DNA from: CADEDH01 sp039029735
Lineage (GTDB): Bacteria; Actinomycetota; Acidimicrobiia; Acidimicrobiales; SZUA-35
Direction: 5' to 3'
Assembly: GCA_039029735.1 (NCBI GenBank)
Contig: JBCCFL010000036.1
Coordinates: 3,101 to 67,100 of the forward strand
DNA: 64,000 bases
Part shown: positions 39,906 to 48,140 of the stretch, one piece after another
Layout of the letters: every line of letters starts with the position of its first letter
Numbering within the stretch: the stretch's first letter is position 1
The notes under the pieces: generated by a model
What the model was told of the DNA's origin: nothing
What the model saw: the letters and a program-made list of their open reading frames with translations, nothing else
Databases searched by the model: none
Position numbers and translations under genes: made by a program

Positions 39906-41003
39906 TCAGGCGGCTGGCTTGGTGGCCAGCAGGTAGTGGTTTGACCGGTCAGCGGTGATGCCGGTGACCTCGATGTCGACGAAGCCGGTGGCGGTCAGCT
40001 TCTCGATGGCGAGCTGCTCGCCCCACGCCGTGCCGAGGCCCTCGCCGCCGTAGGCCAGCGACACCGTCATGCAGTGCATCGTGGAGATCGTGTACATCAG
40101 CGGCGCGCCAGGCAGGGCGAGGTTGTCTTCCAAGTGGCTTGACGCCTTCGGTTCCACGCAGAGGTAGGTGCCGCCTGGCCGGAGGGCGGCGAAGATCCCG
40201 GCGAGCATGGCGTCGGGGTGGGCCTGGTCGTGCACGGCGTCGAAGCTCGTCACGACGTCGAACTGTTCGGTTTCGTGCAGCGCCGCAGCGTCGCGCTCCA
40301 CGAAGGTGATGTTCGTGGCCCCGTGCTCGGCGGCTTCGGCCCGGCCCCGCTCCAGGGCGGCGGCCGCGATGTCGAACCCGGTGAACCTCGAGGCTGGGTA
40401 GGTGCGGGCCAACATGTTGAGGGCCCGGCCGCTGCCGCAGCCAACGTCGGCCACGTCAGCGCCGACGGCGAGACGGTCGGCCCCGCCGGGCAGCAGTGGC
40501 ACCACCTGTGGGATCAGGGCGGCGCCCAGCCTCTGCCCGCTCGATTCGGCCATCAACTGTTGGAAGCGGGGATAGCGGTCGTAGGGAACGCCGCCACCGT
40601 TGTGAAACGCATCGACCACCTCGTCCTCCACCTCACCGAGGAGGGACACGTACTGGCAGTAGGTGGTGAGGTTCAACGGTCCGGCGGCCCTGGTAAGCAG
40701 GCCGGCGTGCTCGGGCGGGAGCACGTAGAGGGCGGTGTCGGCGTCGTAGTCGACGATGCCGCCCGCGCTCATCGCTGCCAGCCACTCCCGCACGTAGCGC
40801 TCGTTCAGGCCCGCTGCCTCGGCGATGTCATCTGATGTGGCGGCCGGTAGGCCGCTCATGGTGTCGAACAGCCCGGTTTTGTGGCCGATGGAGCACATGA
40901 GGGCGAGGGCGCCGCCGTTCATGATCCCCGTCATCGACTCGAGGAATGCAGCCTGTCGCTCGCGGTCGAGGGCAGGGGCGGAACTCGGATCGCTCGTGGA
41001 CAT
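39906..41003 (-). CDS. Winged-helix SAM-dependent methyltransferase (Rv2258c-like)
   Basis: A 365-residue two-domain protein. The N-terminal winged-helix part (MCSIGHKTGLFDTMSGL, then DIAEAAGLNERYVREWLAAM) is followed by a class I methyltransferase domain with the SAM loop VADVGCGSGRALNML at about residue 180 and FDIAAAALERG after it; SFDAVHDQAHPD marks the post-II region. The closest known type is M. tuberculosis Rv2258c, whose substrate is unsettled. The ATG at 41003 has GAGGAGG upstream. Confidence 0.82.
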   Translation of the reverse strand: MSTSDPSSAPALDRERQAAFLESMTGIMNGGALALMCSIGHKTGLFDTMSGLPAATSDDIAEAAGLNERYVREWLAAMSAGGIVDYDADTALYVLPPEHAGLLTRAAGPLNLTTYCQYVSLLGEVEDEVVDAFHNGGGVPYDRYPRFQQLMAESSGQRLGAALIPQVVPLLPGGADRLAVGADVADVGCGSGRALNMLARTYPASRFTGFDIAAAALERGRAEAAEHGATNITFVERDAAALHETEQFDVVTSFDAVHDQAHPDAMLAGIFAALRPGGTYLCVEPKASSHLEDNLALPGAPLMYTISTMHCMTVSLAYGGEGLGTAWGEQLAIEKLTATGFVDIEVTGITADRSNHYLLATKPAA

Positions 41004-41089
41004 CGGGGCCTCCTCGTGGGGATTGCTCCGACGCTAGTGGCGACCGATCCGACGGATGAAATGGCCCCTCGCGCCGGGCCACCGGATGG

Positions 41090-41866
41090 TCAGTTGTTGC
41101 AGCCGCCGCTCGTGCGGCGCACGCTGTCGCCTTCGACCCACCCGAACGCATCGTCGATCTCGATGGCGACCCAGAGCCCGCCCTCGTACTCGCCGAACCC
41201 GATCGCATCGTGCCAGCCGCGCACCTCGTCGAAGGGCTCAGCGTCGTAGGACGGGAGGGCCCGAACGGGCGTATCGCGACGCAGGTTGACCTCGCAGTCG
41301 TCCAGCGGCGTGGCGGCGGTGGTGGTCGTGGTCTGCACCGTGGTCGTGGTCGTGGCTTCGGTCGTGGTGGTGGTGGTGGCTTCGGTGGTGGTCGTGGCCT
41401 CGGTGGAGGGCGTGGTGTCTTCTGGGGTGGTCGACGTGGCGGCGTCGCCATCGTCATCGCTGTCGTCGCCGGGGGCAGCCACCAGGTCGCTGTCCTCGCG
41501 GGGGATCGACAAGGTGGGCGACCCGACCAGCACGTCTTCGCGCTCCACGATCTCGATGCTGGCCACGGTGCTCTCAGCTAGCGGGTCGAGAGGCTCCTCC
41601 TCGGACCGGTTGGTGGCGGCGAATGCCAAGGCGCCAGCCAGCAGGATCAGCAGGAGGCCACCCCCGCCGAGGAGCACTGGGCGGCTCCGCTCGACGAAGT
41701 CGTGAATCTGATCGGTTCGGAGCGGGGCGCTGGGCGGTGGCGCCTGGTAGCGCTGGTCTCCCACCACGTGCGTGGTCTGGGGCAGGAACGGTGGATCGAA
41801 CGACTCGGGATCCGAGTGTCCGTCCACTGGTGCTTCCTGTGCGGCCTCGCCCTCCAGCATCGACAC
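41090..41866 (-). CDS. Membrane-anchored protein with Thr-rich linker and SH3-like domain
   Basis: A 258-residue protein: a Pro-rich cytoplasmic segment, one membrane span (about 64-84, VLLGGGGLLLILLAGALAF), an extracellular acidic stretch, then a Thr-rich repeat (TTTTEA units, about residues 150-190) and a small Cys-flanked SH3-like beta domain (VRALPSYDAEPFDEVRGW, then WVAIEIDDAFGWVEGDSV) ending in GGCNN. Predicted to sit outside the cell, perhaps binding peptidoglycan like other bacterial SH3b domains (inference). The GTG at 41866 is fixed by the promoter spacing. Confidence 0.65.
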   Translation of the reverse strand: MSMLEGEAAQEAPVDGHSDPESFDPPFLPQTTHVVGDQRYQAPPPSAPLRTDQIHDFVERSRPVLLGGGGLLLILLAGALAFAATNRSEEEPLDPLAESTVASIEIVEREDVLVGSPTLSIPREDSDLVAAPGDDSDDDGDAATSTTPEDTTPSTEATTTTEATTTTTTEATTTTTVQTTTTTAATPLDDCEVNLRRDTPVRALPSYDAEPFDEVRGWHDAIGFGEYEGGLWVAIEIDDAFGWVEGDSVRRTSGGCNN

Positions 41867-41874
41867 GGGCGTTC

Positions 41875-41880
41875 AGGGTA
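41875..41880 (-). promoter_or_regulatory. Putative -10 box of the SH3-like gene
   Basis: TACCCT on the minus strand, 8 bases before the GTG at 41866; it favours that codon over the ATG two codons later. Confidence 0.4.
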
Positions 41881-41937
41881 GAACGTTCCGGCCGTCCATG
41901 TCGTGTGCCGAGGGGCAATTACTCAGATTTTCGACGG

Positions 41938-42702
41938 TCAGTCCTGGTCGCTGGCCAGATGACCGGCTCGGTGGCCGCCAGTCCAGTCCTCTTCAGCCGG
42001 TGTGTCGCTGATCCCGCCGAGGATCGTGAGCTGGGGAACCTCACGCATACTCCGCTTCATCTCGGCGAAACCGGGGAACGCTGCGAGGCGGGTGACGGCG
42101 TCCCAGAGGGGAACCGCATCTTCGGGCGCCGGAACCCGCGAGATCACCGGACCGAAGAACGAGATCGGTGCGGCGTCGGGGCTGCGGAACGTGATGATCG
42201 GCGTGCCGACGTCGCGTCCAGTGCGCGACAACGCCAACTCGGTCTCGTTGTCGAGGGCCTCGTCCCACGAGGTGTCGTCGAGTGAGTCGGCGAAGCGGGT
42301 ATCGAGGCCAGCGGCGGTCAGCACCTCGGTGGCGTGGGCGTGGGTGCTGAGGTGATCGCGCATCCCCGAGCCCTGCGGCTTGTCCCAGTAGCTCTCGCCG
42401 TAGGCCTTGACCAGGGCACCCAACGGCTCCCGTCCGAGTTCAGCTCGGATCGCGGCGGCCACTCGGAGCATGCGCAGACCCGCGGTGTGCCCCTGCTCGT
42501 ACTCGGGCGGGAACTCGGTGGCGTAGTCCTTGTGCTTGTTGAGCAACCGCAGTGAGATGAACCGCCAGTCCACCTCGAGATCGGTCTGGGTCACGACCTG
42601 GTCGACCCAGCGCGACGTGATCCAGGCGAAGGGGCACACGGGATCCCAGAAGAACTCGACGTCGTAGGTCTCAGGGGAGGGGCTGGGGTCGGTGACGGTC
42701 AT
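41938..42702 (-). CDS. DsbA-family protein, Rv2466c-like
   Basis: A 254-residue thioredoxin-fold protein of the DsbA/mycothiol-dependent reductase group (M. tuberculosis Rv2466c type). The N-terminal strand VEFFWDPVCPFAWITSRW holds the active site, which reads CPFA; Rv2466c has CPWC, so the second cysteine is lacking and a monothiol mechanism with mycothiol is expected. Family stretches RFISLRLLNKHKDY and GTPIITFRSPDAAPISFFGP are present. ATG at 42702 gives the normal length. Confidence 0.82.
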   Translation of the reverse strand: MTVTDPSPSPETYDVEFFWDPVCPFAWITSRWVDQVVTQTDLEVDWRFISLRLLNKHKDYATEFPPEYEQGHTAGLRMLRVAAAIRAELGREPLGALVKAYGESYWDKPQGSGMRDHLSTHAHATEVLTAAGLDTRFADSLDDTSWDEALDNETELALSRTGRDVGTPIITFRSPDAAPISFFGPVISRVPAPEDAVPLWDAVTRLAAFPGFAEMKRSMREVPQLTILGGISDTPAEEDWTGGHRAGHLASDQD

Positions 42703-42843
42703 TGGATGCTCCGATCGGGGCGTTGCGGCACGGTTCACGGTCAGTGAGCTTTACCGAACAGTGACAATGGTCGTAGGGTTGCAGACATCTGAACCGTCGC
42801 GCCGATCGCTGCGTTCCCCGCAGACCGATCCGCCATTCATCTC

Positions 42844-42878
42844 CGGGGTCAGACCCTAGGTTGGGGGGTCTGACCCCG
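42844..42878 (-). terminator. Perfect 13-bp hairpin after the RND permease gene
   Basis: CGGGGTCAGACCC (42844-42856) and GGGTCTGACCCCG (42866-42878) are exact complements around a 9-base loop. On the minus strand it starts 17 bases after the RND stop, the right place for a terminator. The GGGGTCAGACCCC word is also a palindrome found repeated in many genomes, so it could be a dispersed repeat that serves as a terminator. Confidence 0.65.
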
Positions 42879-42894
42879 AGATTGGTTTTGGGCC

Positions 42895-45555
42895 TCAGTT
42901 CACGTCGATCGCACCCTTGGGGCGCCACGGTGTCACGACCCTGTCACGCAACGCTTCGAGCGCCAAGTAGAAGAACGGGTAGGCGATCAGCACGAGGAAC
43001 GTCGACGACAACAGGCCGAAGATGATCGTGTAGCCGAGCGCCTCCCAGAACGGGTCCGACAGTGCGAGCGGCAACAGGCCGGCCACGGTGGTGAGCGACG
43101 TGGCGACCAGCGGGCGGAATCGCTTGCGCACGGCGGCCTGGATGGCCTCCTTGCGGTCCTTGCCGGATCTCCGTTCCTGGTTCGCGTAGTCGGTGAGCAG
43201 AATCGTGTTGTTCACCGCGATGCCGATCAGGCCTATCAAGCCGAGCATCACGAAGAAGCTGATCACGTTGTTGGTGAGCAGGAGCCCGCCGAACACGCCG
43301 AAGAAGCTGAACGGGATGGCGAGGAAGATGAGCAGCCACTGGCTGATCGAGCGGAACTGCAAGACCAGCAGCACCAGCATCGACAGCAACGCCAGCCCGA
43401 AGGCGATGGGCAGCGAGGCGAACGACTCCTGGTTGTCGGACTCGAGACCGAAGTCGAAACGCAGTGCGTCGCCGGCCAAGCCGAGCTCGGCCAGGCGGTC
43501 GGCGTCGAAGCGCTCCTCCAGGAACAGCTGGGTACGAGCGGTGGTCGTGCTCACATCGTCTGCGTCGAAGCGGGCTCGCAGCTCGACGAGGCGCTCGCCA
43601 CCGATGCGGGCCACGTTGTCGGTGAAGCCGATCTCGGTCTCCAGCACCTCGAAGGTGGTGCCGTTCGCCCGCTCGATCGTGGCGCCGTCGAGCTCGGCCT
43701 GCATCTCGGCCACGGCGGCGACCAACACGTCGAGGTCCTCGCCGTAGACCTGCGCCTGGAAGGGGAAGGCCAGCTCGGGTGGGCCCGCCGACAGCTGGGA
43801 GAAGGTCACCCGAGCGCCCTCGAAGCTCTCACCGACCGGCACCAGGGTTTCCTCGACCAGCTCCGGCGCCGTGGGTCGGCTCCCGATCGGGGTGAGGGAG
43901 AACTGCCCGCTGGCGCCTCGCTCGTTGCCGAGGAAGATGTAGCCCCGTTCGAGTTCGGCGCCCAACGCGTCGGCGGCCTGCTGGGAGGCATCGAGAGTGA
44001 TCGCCTGGGCCTGGGCGATGTCGGTCCCAGGCGGGAACGACACCTCGAGGGCGATCTCGGTGGAGTCCTTCTGGGCCGGGAAGATGTTGAAACCGACCCG
44101 AGGTGCGAACACCAGGAACCCGACGAGGATCATGGCCACGCTGAGTGCGACCGCCAACAGGGTGCGGATCACCATCCGGGCACCGCTGGCGTCGGTGAGG
44201 CCCGCCACACCGTTGGCCAGGCGTTCCTGGAAGCCGCCCAAGAGGCCGAGATTCGACTCTGCTGGCAGCACGAGGTAGCGGGCGGCGAGCGGGATGAAGA
44301 GGAACGACAGCACCAACGACACGATCAGCGCCACGATCACCGAGATCGGGAGGATTCGGATGAACGAGCCGAGGATGCCGCTGATGGCGAGCATGGGGGC
44401 GAACACGAGCACGGTGGTGGCCGTGCCCGACGCGCTGGCTGATCCGACCCGGCCGATGGCGCGCCGGATCGTGGCGATCGGCCCCACCCCAGGTTCCTTG
44501 CTCGCCGCGATCGATTCGGTTATCACGATCGCGTCGTCGACGAACAAGCCCAAGGCGAGGATCACGCCGAACAGCGAGATCGTGTTCAACGAGATGCCGA
44601 ACAGGAAGAGCACACCCATCGTGGTGGCGAGCACGGTCACGATGAACAACGCCGTCACGATCGAGGCTCGCCACGAGATCAGGATGAGGGCCACGATGGC
44701 CACGGCGATCACACCGGTGAGCACGTTGGACTGCAGCGATCCGATCTGCTGGCGGATCTGGGTGGCGAAGTCGATGGCGATCACGGCTTCGAAGCCGTCG
44801 GCCACCAGGCCATCGGCCTCGGCGTCGGCCAGCGCCGCCTCGGTGGCGTCGAACAGGCCGAGCGAGTCGACGCCGTCGGCTGCGACCACGCCAATGGCGA
44901 TCGACGGGCGGAACTGCAGCGCCTCCTCGCCGGTGTTGGTGGTGAACAGGTTGTACTCGGCGACCCGTTCCTCCTCCTGGCCGGTGAAGGGGTTCACACC
45001 ACGCGAGATCAACTCGACGGCCTCGACCCTGGCCACCTCATCGGGGGTGTCGAGCGCTGGTAGCAGCGCCGCTGCCGCAGCCTCCAGCTCCTCGGCCGTG
45101 GCGCCGATGTCGCCGTATACGCCGACGAGGAGGTCGAACTCGTTCAGGAACTGAGACGCGTTCACTGCCTGAGTGGCCACCACGGCCTCTTCGGGCAGGT
45201 CGACCGTTGCGGCCGCGGCCTCGATGATCTCGGCGCCCTCGGCTGAGGTGATCGATTCCTCGAACTCGGCGATCACCGAGAACGACGACGGGTTCGAGAA
45301 GCTCTGGACGTCGAGCACGCCCTCTTGTTCGGCGACGGCGGCGGCGAGCGGGGCGCCCACATCGGCATCGACCTGTTCGGCGTCGTCCACGATGTAGGCG
45401 CCGCTGGCGACGGCGATCGGCACGTCGACCGACGGGAAGCCCTCGCGGGGGAGGAGCACGGTGTAGGAGAGAACGCCGAACACGACGGCGGCAACCCACA
45501 GCGCGAGGGTGATGGGGGTACGTGACGCGAAGAACGCGACGAGCGAGCGCAGCAT
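42895..45555 (-). CDS. RND-family efflux permease (AcrB/HAE1-like)
   Basis: An 886-residue permease with 12 predicted spans and two large periplasm-type loops. The proton-relay pair is present in the fourth helix (LGLFVDDAIVITESI, matching Asp407-Asp408 of AcrB), and the second half has FFVMLGLIGLIGIAVNNTILL and the GxxxRPLVATSLTTVAGLLPL block. It is about 150 residues shorter than AcrB, mainly in the first loop, so docking and drug-binding regions are reduced. No membrane-fusion protein or outer-membrane channel lies nearby. ATG start. Substrate unknown. Confidence 0.85.
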   Translation of the reverse strand: MLRSLVAFFASRTPITLALWVAAVVFGVLSYTVLLPREGFPSVDVPIAVASGAYIVDDAEQVDADVGAPLAAAVAEQEGVLDVQSFSNPSSFSVIAEFEESITSAEGAEIIEAAAATVDLPEEAVVATQAVNASQFLNEFDLLVGVYGDIGATAEELEAAAAALLPALDTPDEVARVEAVELISRGVNPFTGQEEERVAEYNLFTTNTGEEALQFRPSIAIGVVAADGVDSLGLFDATEAALADAEADGLVADGFEAVIAIDFATQIRQQIGSLQSNVLTGVIAVAIVALILISWRASIVTALFIVTVLATTMGVLFLFGISLNTISLFGVILALGLFVDDAIVITESIAASKEPGVGPIATIRRAIGRVGSASASGTATTVLVFAPMLAISGILGSFIRILPISVIVALIVSLVLSFLFIPLAARYLVLPAESNLGLLGGFQERLANGVAGLTDASGARMVIRTLLAVALSVAMILVGFLVFAPRVGFNIFPAQKDSTEIALEVSFPPGTDIAQAQAITLDASQQAADALGAELERGYIFLGNERGASGQFSLTPIGSRPTAPELVEETLVPVGESFEGARVTFSQLSAGPPELAFPFQAQVYGEDLDVLVAAVAEMQAELDGATIERANGTTFEVLETEIGFTDNVARIGGERLVELRARFDADDVSTTTARTQLFLEERFDADRLAELGLAGDALRFDFGLESDNQESFASLPIAFGLALLSMLVLLVLQFRSISQWLLIFLAIPFSFFGVFGGLLLTNNVISFFVMLGLIGLIGIAVNNTILLTDYANQERRSGKDRKEAIQAAVRKRFRPLVATSLTTVAGLLPLALSDPFWEALGYTIIFGLLSSTFLVLIAYPFFYLALEALRDRVVTPWRPKGAIDVN

Positions 45556-45665
45556 CGAGATCGCTTTCAGGTCGGGGTAGTGACCCCGTCAAGCTAGTGG
45601 TCTGGTCGCCCCGGCCGGCCGATCAACCGAGAGTGGCACACGTCACTGCGTGGCCCGCGTTGCGC

Positions 45666-46415
45666 TCACACCGTGTCGAGGCGGCGGGTGCCCTTGATCG
45701 CAGGCGTTTCGGGGTCCATCAGGAACCGCGGCGCAGTGAGCTCCATGTCAGCCGTGGTGGCCACACCCACCACCGGGTAGGTGGGGTCGAGACCGATGGT
45801 GCCCAGCAGGGCAGCGTCGTAGGTGGCCAACTCAGGTCGGCCCCGATCCGATCGGTGATGGGTGTAGGTGGGATCGACCTGCACGATCACCGGATCGTTG
45901 TCGGCCAGGTGGGTGAGATGCAGATTGTCGAACAGCTCGAGGTCCGAGCCCGAGATCGGTTCAGGGTCACGCACGCCAACGTCGAGCGCAGGCGTGCCGT
46001 TGATGGTCACGCTGCCCCGGATCAGCTCGTAGCGCCGGCTGAAGCTCACGTCGGCCGTACGGATGCGATAGCCCCAGTTGGCCTCAAGCTCCTCGGCAAC
46101 GGCGGGGTTGTCGGTGAACGAGCCCAGCAGCAGGCCGCGGGGCCTGATCCCTGCTCGAACGATGAGGCGCACCATCGCCAGGGTGAACGGCCCCCGGGGG
46201 CTGGTGGGGAACGACGCCACGGTGAAGGTGGCGTAGGGGGGAATGCTCGGGTGGCACGCGGGCGGGGTGAGGGCGAGCGCCGCCTCCTCCGCAACCTCGA
46301 AGCTCACCTGGAGCAGTTCCATCCCGGGCAGCGACCATGCGTCAGGGGTGAGGCTGGTCATGGTCGGGGCGCCGGAGAGCGCGCCCGCCACGTCGAGGGC
46401 GCCGAAGAGGGGCAT
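45666..46415 (-). CDS. Acetoacetate decarboxylase-like protein
   Basis: A 249-residue protein of the acetoacetate decarboxylase (ADC) superfamily. The fold is seen in AALALTPPACHPSIPPYATF, then GPFTLAMVRLIVRAGIRPRG and LLLGSFTDNPAV. I cannot place the Schiff-base Lys of true ADC: the segment after GYRIRTADVSFSRRYELIRG lacks it, so it may act on another small acid or be a non-decarboxylating member. Its ATG overlaps the stop of the upstream LLM gene (ATGA), so the two are co-translated. Confidence 0.7.
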   Translation of the reverse strand: MPLFGALDVAGALSGAPTMTSLTPDAWSLPGMELLQVSFEVAEEAALALTPPACHPSIPPYATFTVASFPTSPRGPFTLAMVRLIVRAGIRPRGLLLGSFTDNPAVAEELEANWGYRIRTADVSFSRRYELIRGSVTINGTPALDVGVRDPEPISGSDLELFDNLHLTHLADNDPVIVQVDPTYTHHRSDRGRPELATYDAALLGTIGLDPTYPVVGVATTADMELTAPRFLMDPETPAIKGTRRLDTV

Positions 46416-47566
46416 CAGGCACCTCCTGCTGCGGTGGCCGTGGGAGGAACGGTGTCGGCGATGGCAGCCTGACGGCTGGCCTCGGCGGCGGAGTCATCGG
46501 TGAAGTGGGGCATGACCTCGGAGGCGAAGAGACGGAGACTGGCGAGCACCTCGTGCTGGGGAATCGTTTCGGCCGCATTGAGCAGGAATTGAACCCGGTC
46601 GACTCCCGTGGCTTCCCACTTCTTCAGTTCGCGCACGATCTGATCCGGGTTGCCGATCGCGATGCCCTCTGGCGGCTCCTTGAGGTCGCCCGGGCTCGAT
46701 GCCCGCTGGCGGGCGCCGGCCAGGAGCCCGGCGGACTGGTACGCCCGGGTGGGGTAGACCTCCTTCGCCATGTCGAGCTGGCCTGCCATGTACTGGAATT
46801 GGCCGATCATCCGCCGCCCAGTGTCGACTCCGGTCTCGGAGTCGTCGTGGCAGAACAGGAAGTTCACCGTGTTGAGCTGGTCGTTGACGAACTCGCCAAC
46901 CGGGTCGCAGTGCTGGATCCGGCGTCGGTAGCTCCTCACCTTCCGCTCCTGCTCGGCGAAGGTGGTGAAGTTCACCCCGAGGCAGCCCATGCCCCGGTCG
47001 GCGGCGTCGTCCTCGGTGCCGGGGCTCGACACCGCAACCCACATCGGCGGATGCGGGGCCTGCACCGGCTTCGGCAGCACGGCCCGCGACGGCATGGAGA
47101 AGAACTGACCCTCGTGGGCGTATCGCTCCTGGGTCCACATCTTCGGGAGCGCGTGGATGAACTCGTCCCAGCTCTTCTTGGTGTCGTCGGGGTTGGCCTG
47201 GAACCCGCCCAGTTCGGTCCACGTGGCCGAGCGCCCGGTTCCCATCTCGAGGCGGCCGCCGGAGAGGATGTCGAGCACGGCGGCCCGTTCGGCGATGCGG
47301 ATCGGGTGGTTGAACCCCGGCACGCAGGTCACGATCCCGTGACCGACGCGGATGTTCGCGGTCTGCATGGCGCAGGCCGTGAGGAACAACTCAGGGGCCG
47401 AGCAATGCGAGTACTCCTCCAGGAAGTGGTGCTCCACCGCCCACACCTGGTCGAACCCGAGCTCGTCGGCGAGCCTGGTCTGTTCGAGGGCGTTCTCGTA
47501 CACGGTTCGCTCGTTGGCCGCGAACGGGCGCGGCACGGACAGCTCGAAGAAGATGCCGAACTTCAT
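46415..47566 (-). CDS. LLM-class flavin-dependent oxidoreductase
   Basis: A 383-residue luciferase-like monooxygenase. The N-terminus MKFGIFFELSVPRPFAANER, the ADELGFDQVWAVEHHFLEEY block and the glycine-rich ILSGGRLEMGTGRS phosphate site are all typical, with PPMWVAVSSPGT after them. It uses FMN or F420 to oxidise an unknown substrate. ATG at 47566 with a GGGGG tract upstream. Operon with the ADC-like gene. Confidence 0.88.
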   Translation of the reverse strand: MKFGIFFELSVPRPFAANERTVYENALEQTRLADELGFDQVWAVEHHFLEEYSHCSAPELFLTACAMQTANIRVGHGIVTCVPGFNHPIRIAERAAVLDILSGGRLEMGTGRSATWTELGGFQANPDDTKKSWDEFIHALPKMWTQERYAHEGQFFSMPSRAVLPKPVQAPHPPMWVAVSSPGTEDDAADRGMGCLGVNFTTFAEQERKVRSYRRRIQHCDPVGEFVNDQLNTVNFLFCHDDSETGVDTGRRMIGQFQYMAGQLDMAKEVYPTRAYQSAGLLAGARQRASSPGDLKEPPEGIAIGNPDQIVRELKKWEATGVDRVQFLLNAAETIPQHEVLASLRLFASEVMPHFTDDSAAEASRQAAIADTVPPTATAAGGA

Positions 47567-47624
47567 GATGACCCCCTGGCTCCGGCCCCAGCTGGGCCGG
47601 TTCCCCGCGAGCCTATTCGGGGCC

Positions 47625-48023
47625 TCAGGAGTAGTCGAAGTCCCGGAGGCCGGTGTCGAGCGCGTCGGGATCGAAGGTCCAGTACTGGCGGATCTCGGCG
47701 ATCAGGGTCTCGTCGAAGCGGTAGTGCTCCGAGCCGCGGAATACGAACGGTCGGTCGGCGTCGACGTCGGTGCCCGTCATCTGCCACTCGATGGCGGCCT
47801 CGGAATCGTCCGCCGATGAGATCACCGAGTCGACGCCCCACACGGCACCGCCCCACCGCTCGCGCACCTTCACCCACATCGCCCCGATCGCGTGGGCGCC
47901 GCGGGCCGGCCGCACGTTGGTGTCGTACACCACCGCATCCGGGGTGAAGTGGGCGGCGATCTCGGCCGCAGTGGCGGTGCTGCAGGCGTCGAAGTAGGCC
48001 GTGATGCGCTCGGCGGGCGTCAT
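47625..48023 (-). CDS. SnoaL-like / NTF2-fold protein
   Basis: A 132-residue cone-fold protein: RITAYFDACSTATAAEIAAHF, TPDAVVYDTNVRP and then AAIEWQMTGTDVDADRPFVF with a GSEHYRFDETLIAEIRQYW close. SnoaL-type enzymes act as isomerases, dehydratases or cyclases; no activity is assigned. ATG at 48023. The gene is divergent from the fatty-acyl-AMP ligase, with a large palindrome in between, and is read in the direction of the LLM/ADC operon. Confidence 0.8.
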   Translation of the reverse strand: MTPAERITAYFDACSTATAAEIAAHFTPDAVVYDTNVRPARGAHAIGAMWVKVRERWGGAVWGVDSVISSADDSEAAIEWQMTGTDVDADRPFVFRGSEHYRFDETLIAEIRQYWTFDPDALDTGLRDFDYS

Positions 48024-48061
48024 GGTCGGGCTCCTTTGGGATGGGGTGGGGAGGGTGTGCG

Positions 48062-48093
48062 GGTGCTTGTGGGTGGATTCACCCACAAGCACC
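48062..48093. promoter_or_regulatory. Perfect 14-bp palindrome between divergent genes
   Basis: GGTGCTTGTGGGTG (48062-48075) and CACCCACAAGCACC (48080-48093) are exact reverse complements with a GATT centre. The site is between the starts of the SnoaL gene (48023, minus) and the fatty-acyl-AMP ligase gene (48141, plus), so it suits a shared operator rather than a terminator. Confidence 0.7.
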
Positions 48094-48140
48094 GGTTACC
48101 GCGACGTAACGAAAGCAAGCACCTGCGGGTCTGAAGAGGA

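Noticed and set aside
41290..41420. Repeated GGTGGTCGTG-like units, possible CRISPR or satellite
   Set aside because: They are codons of the Thr-rich linker of the anchored SH3-like protein; spacing is irregular and there are no unique spacers.
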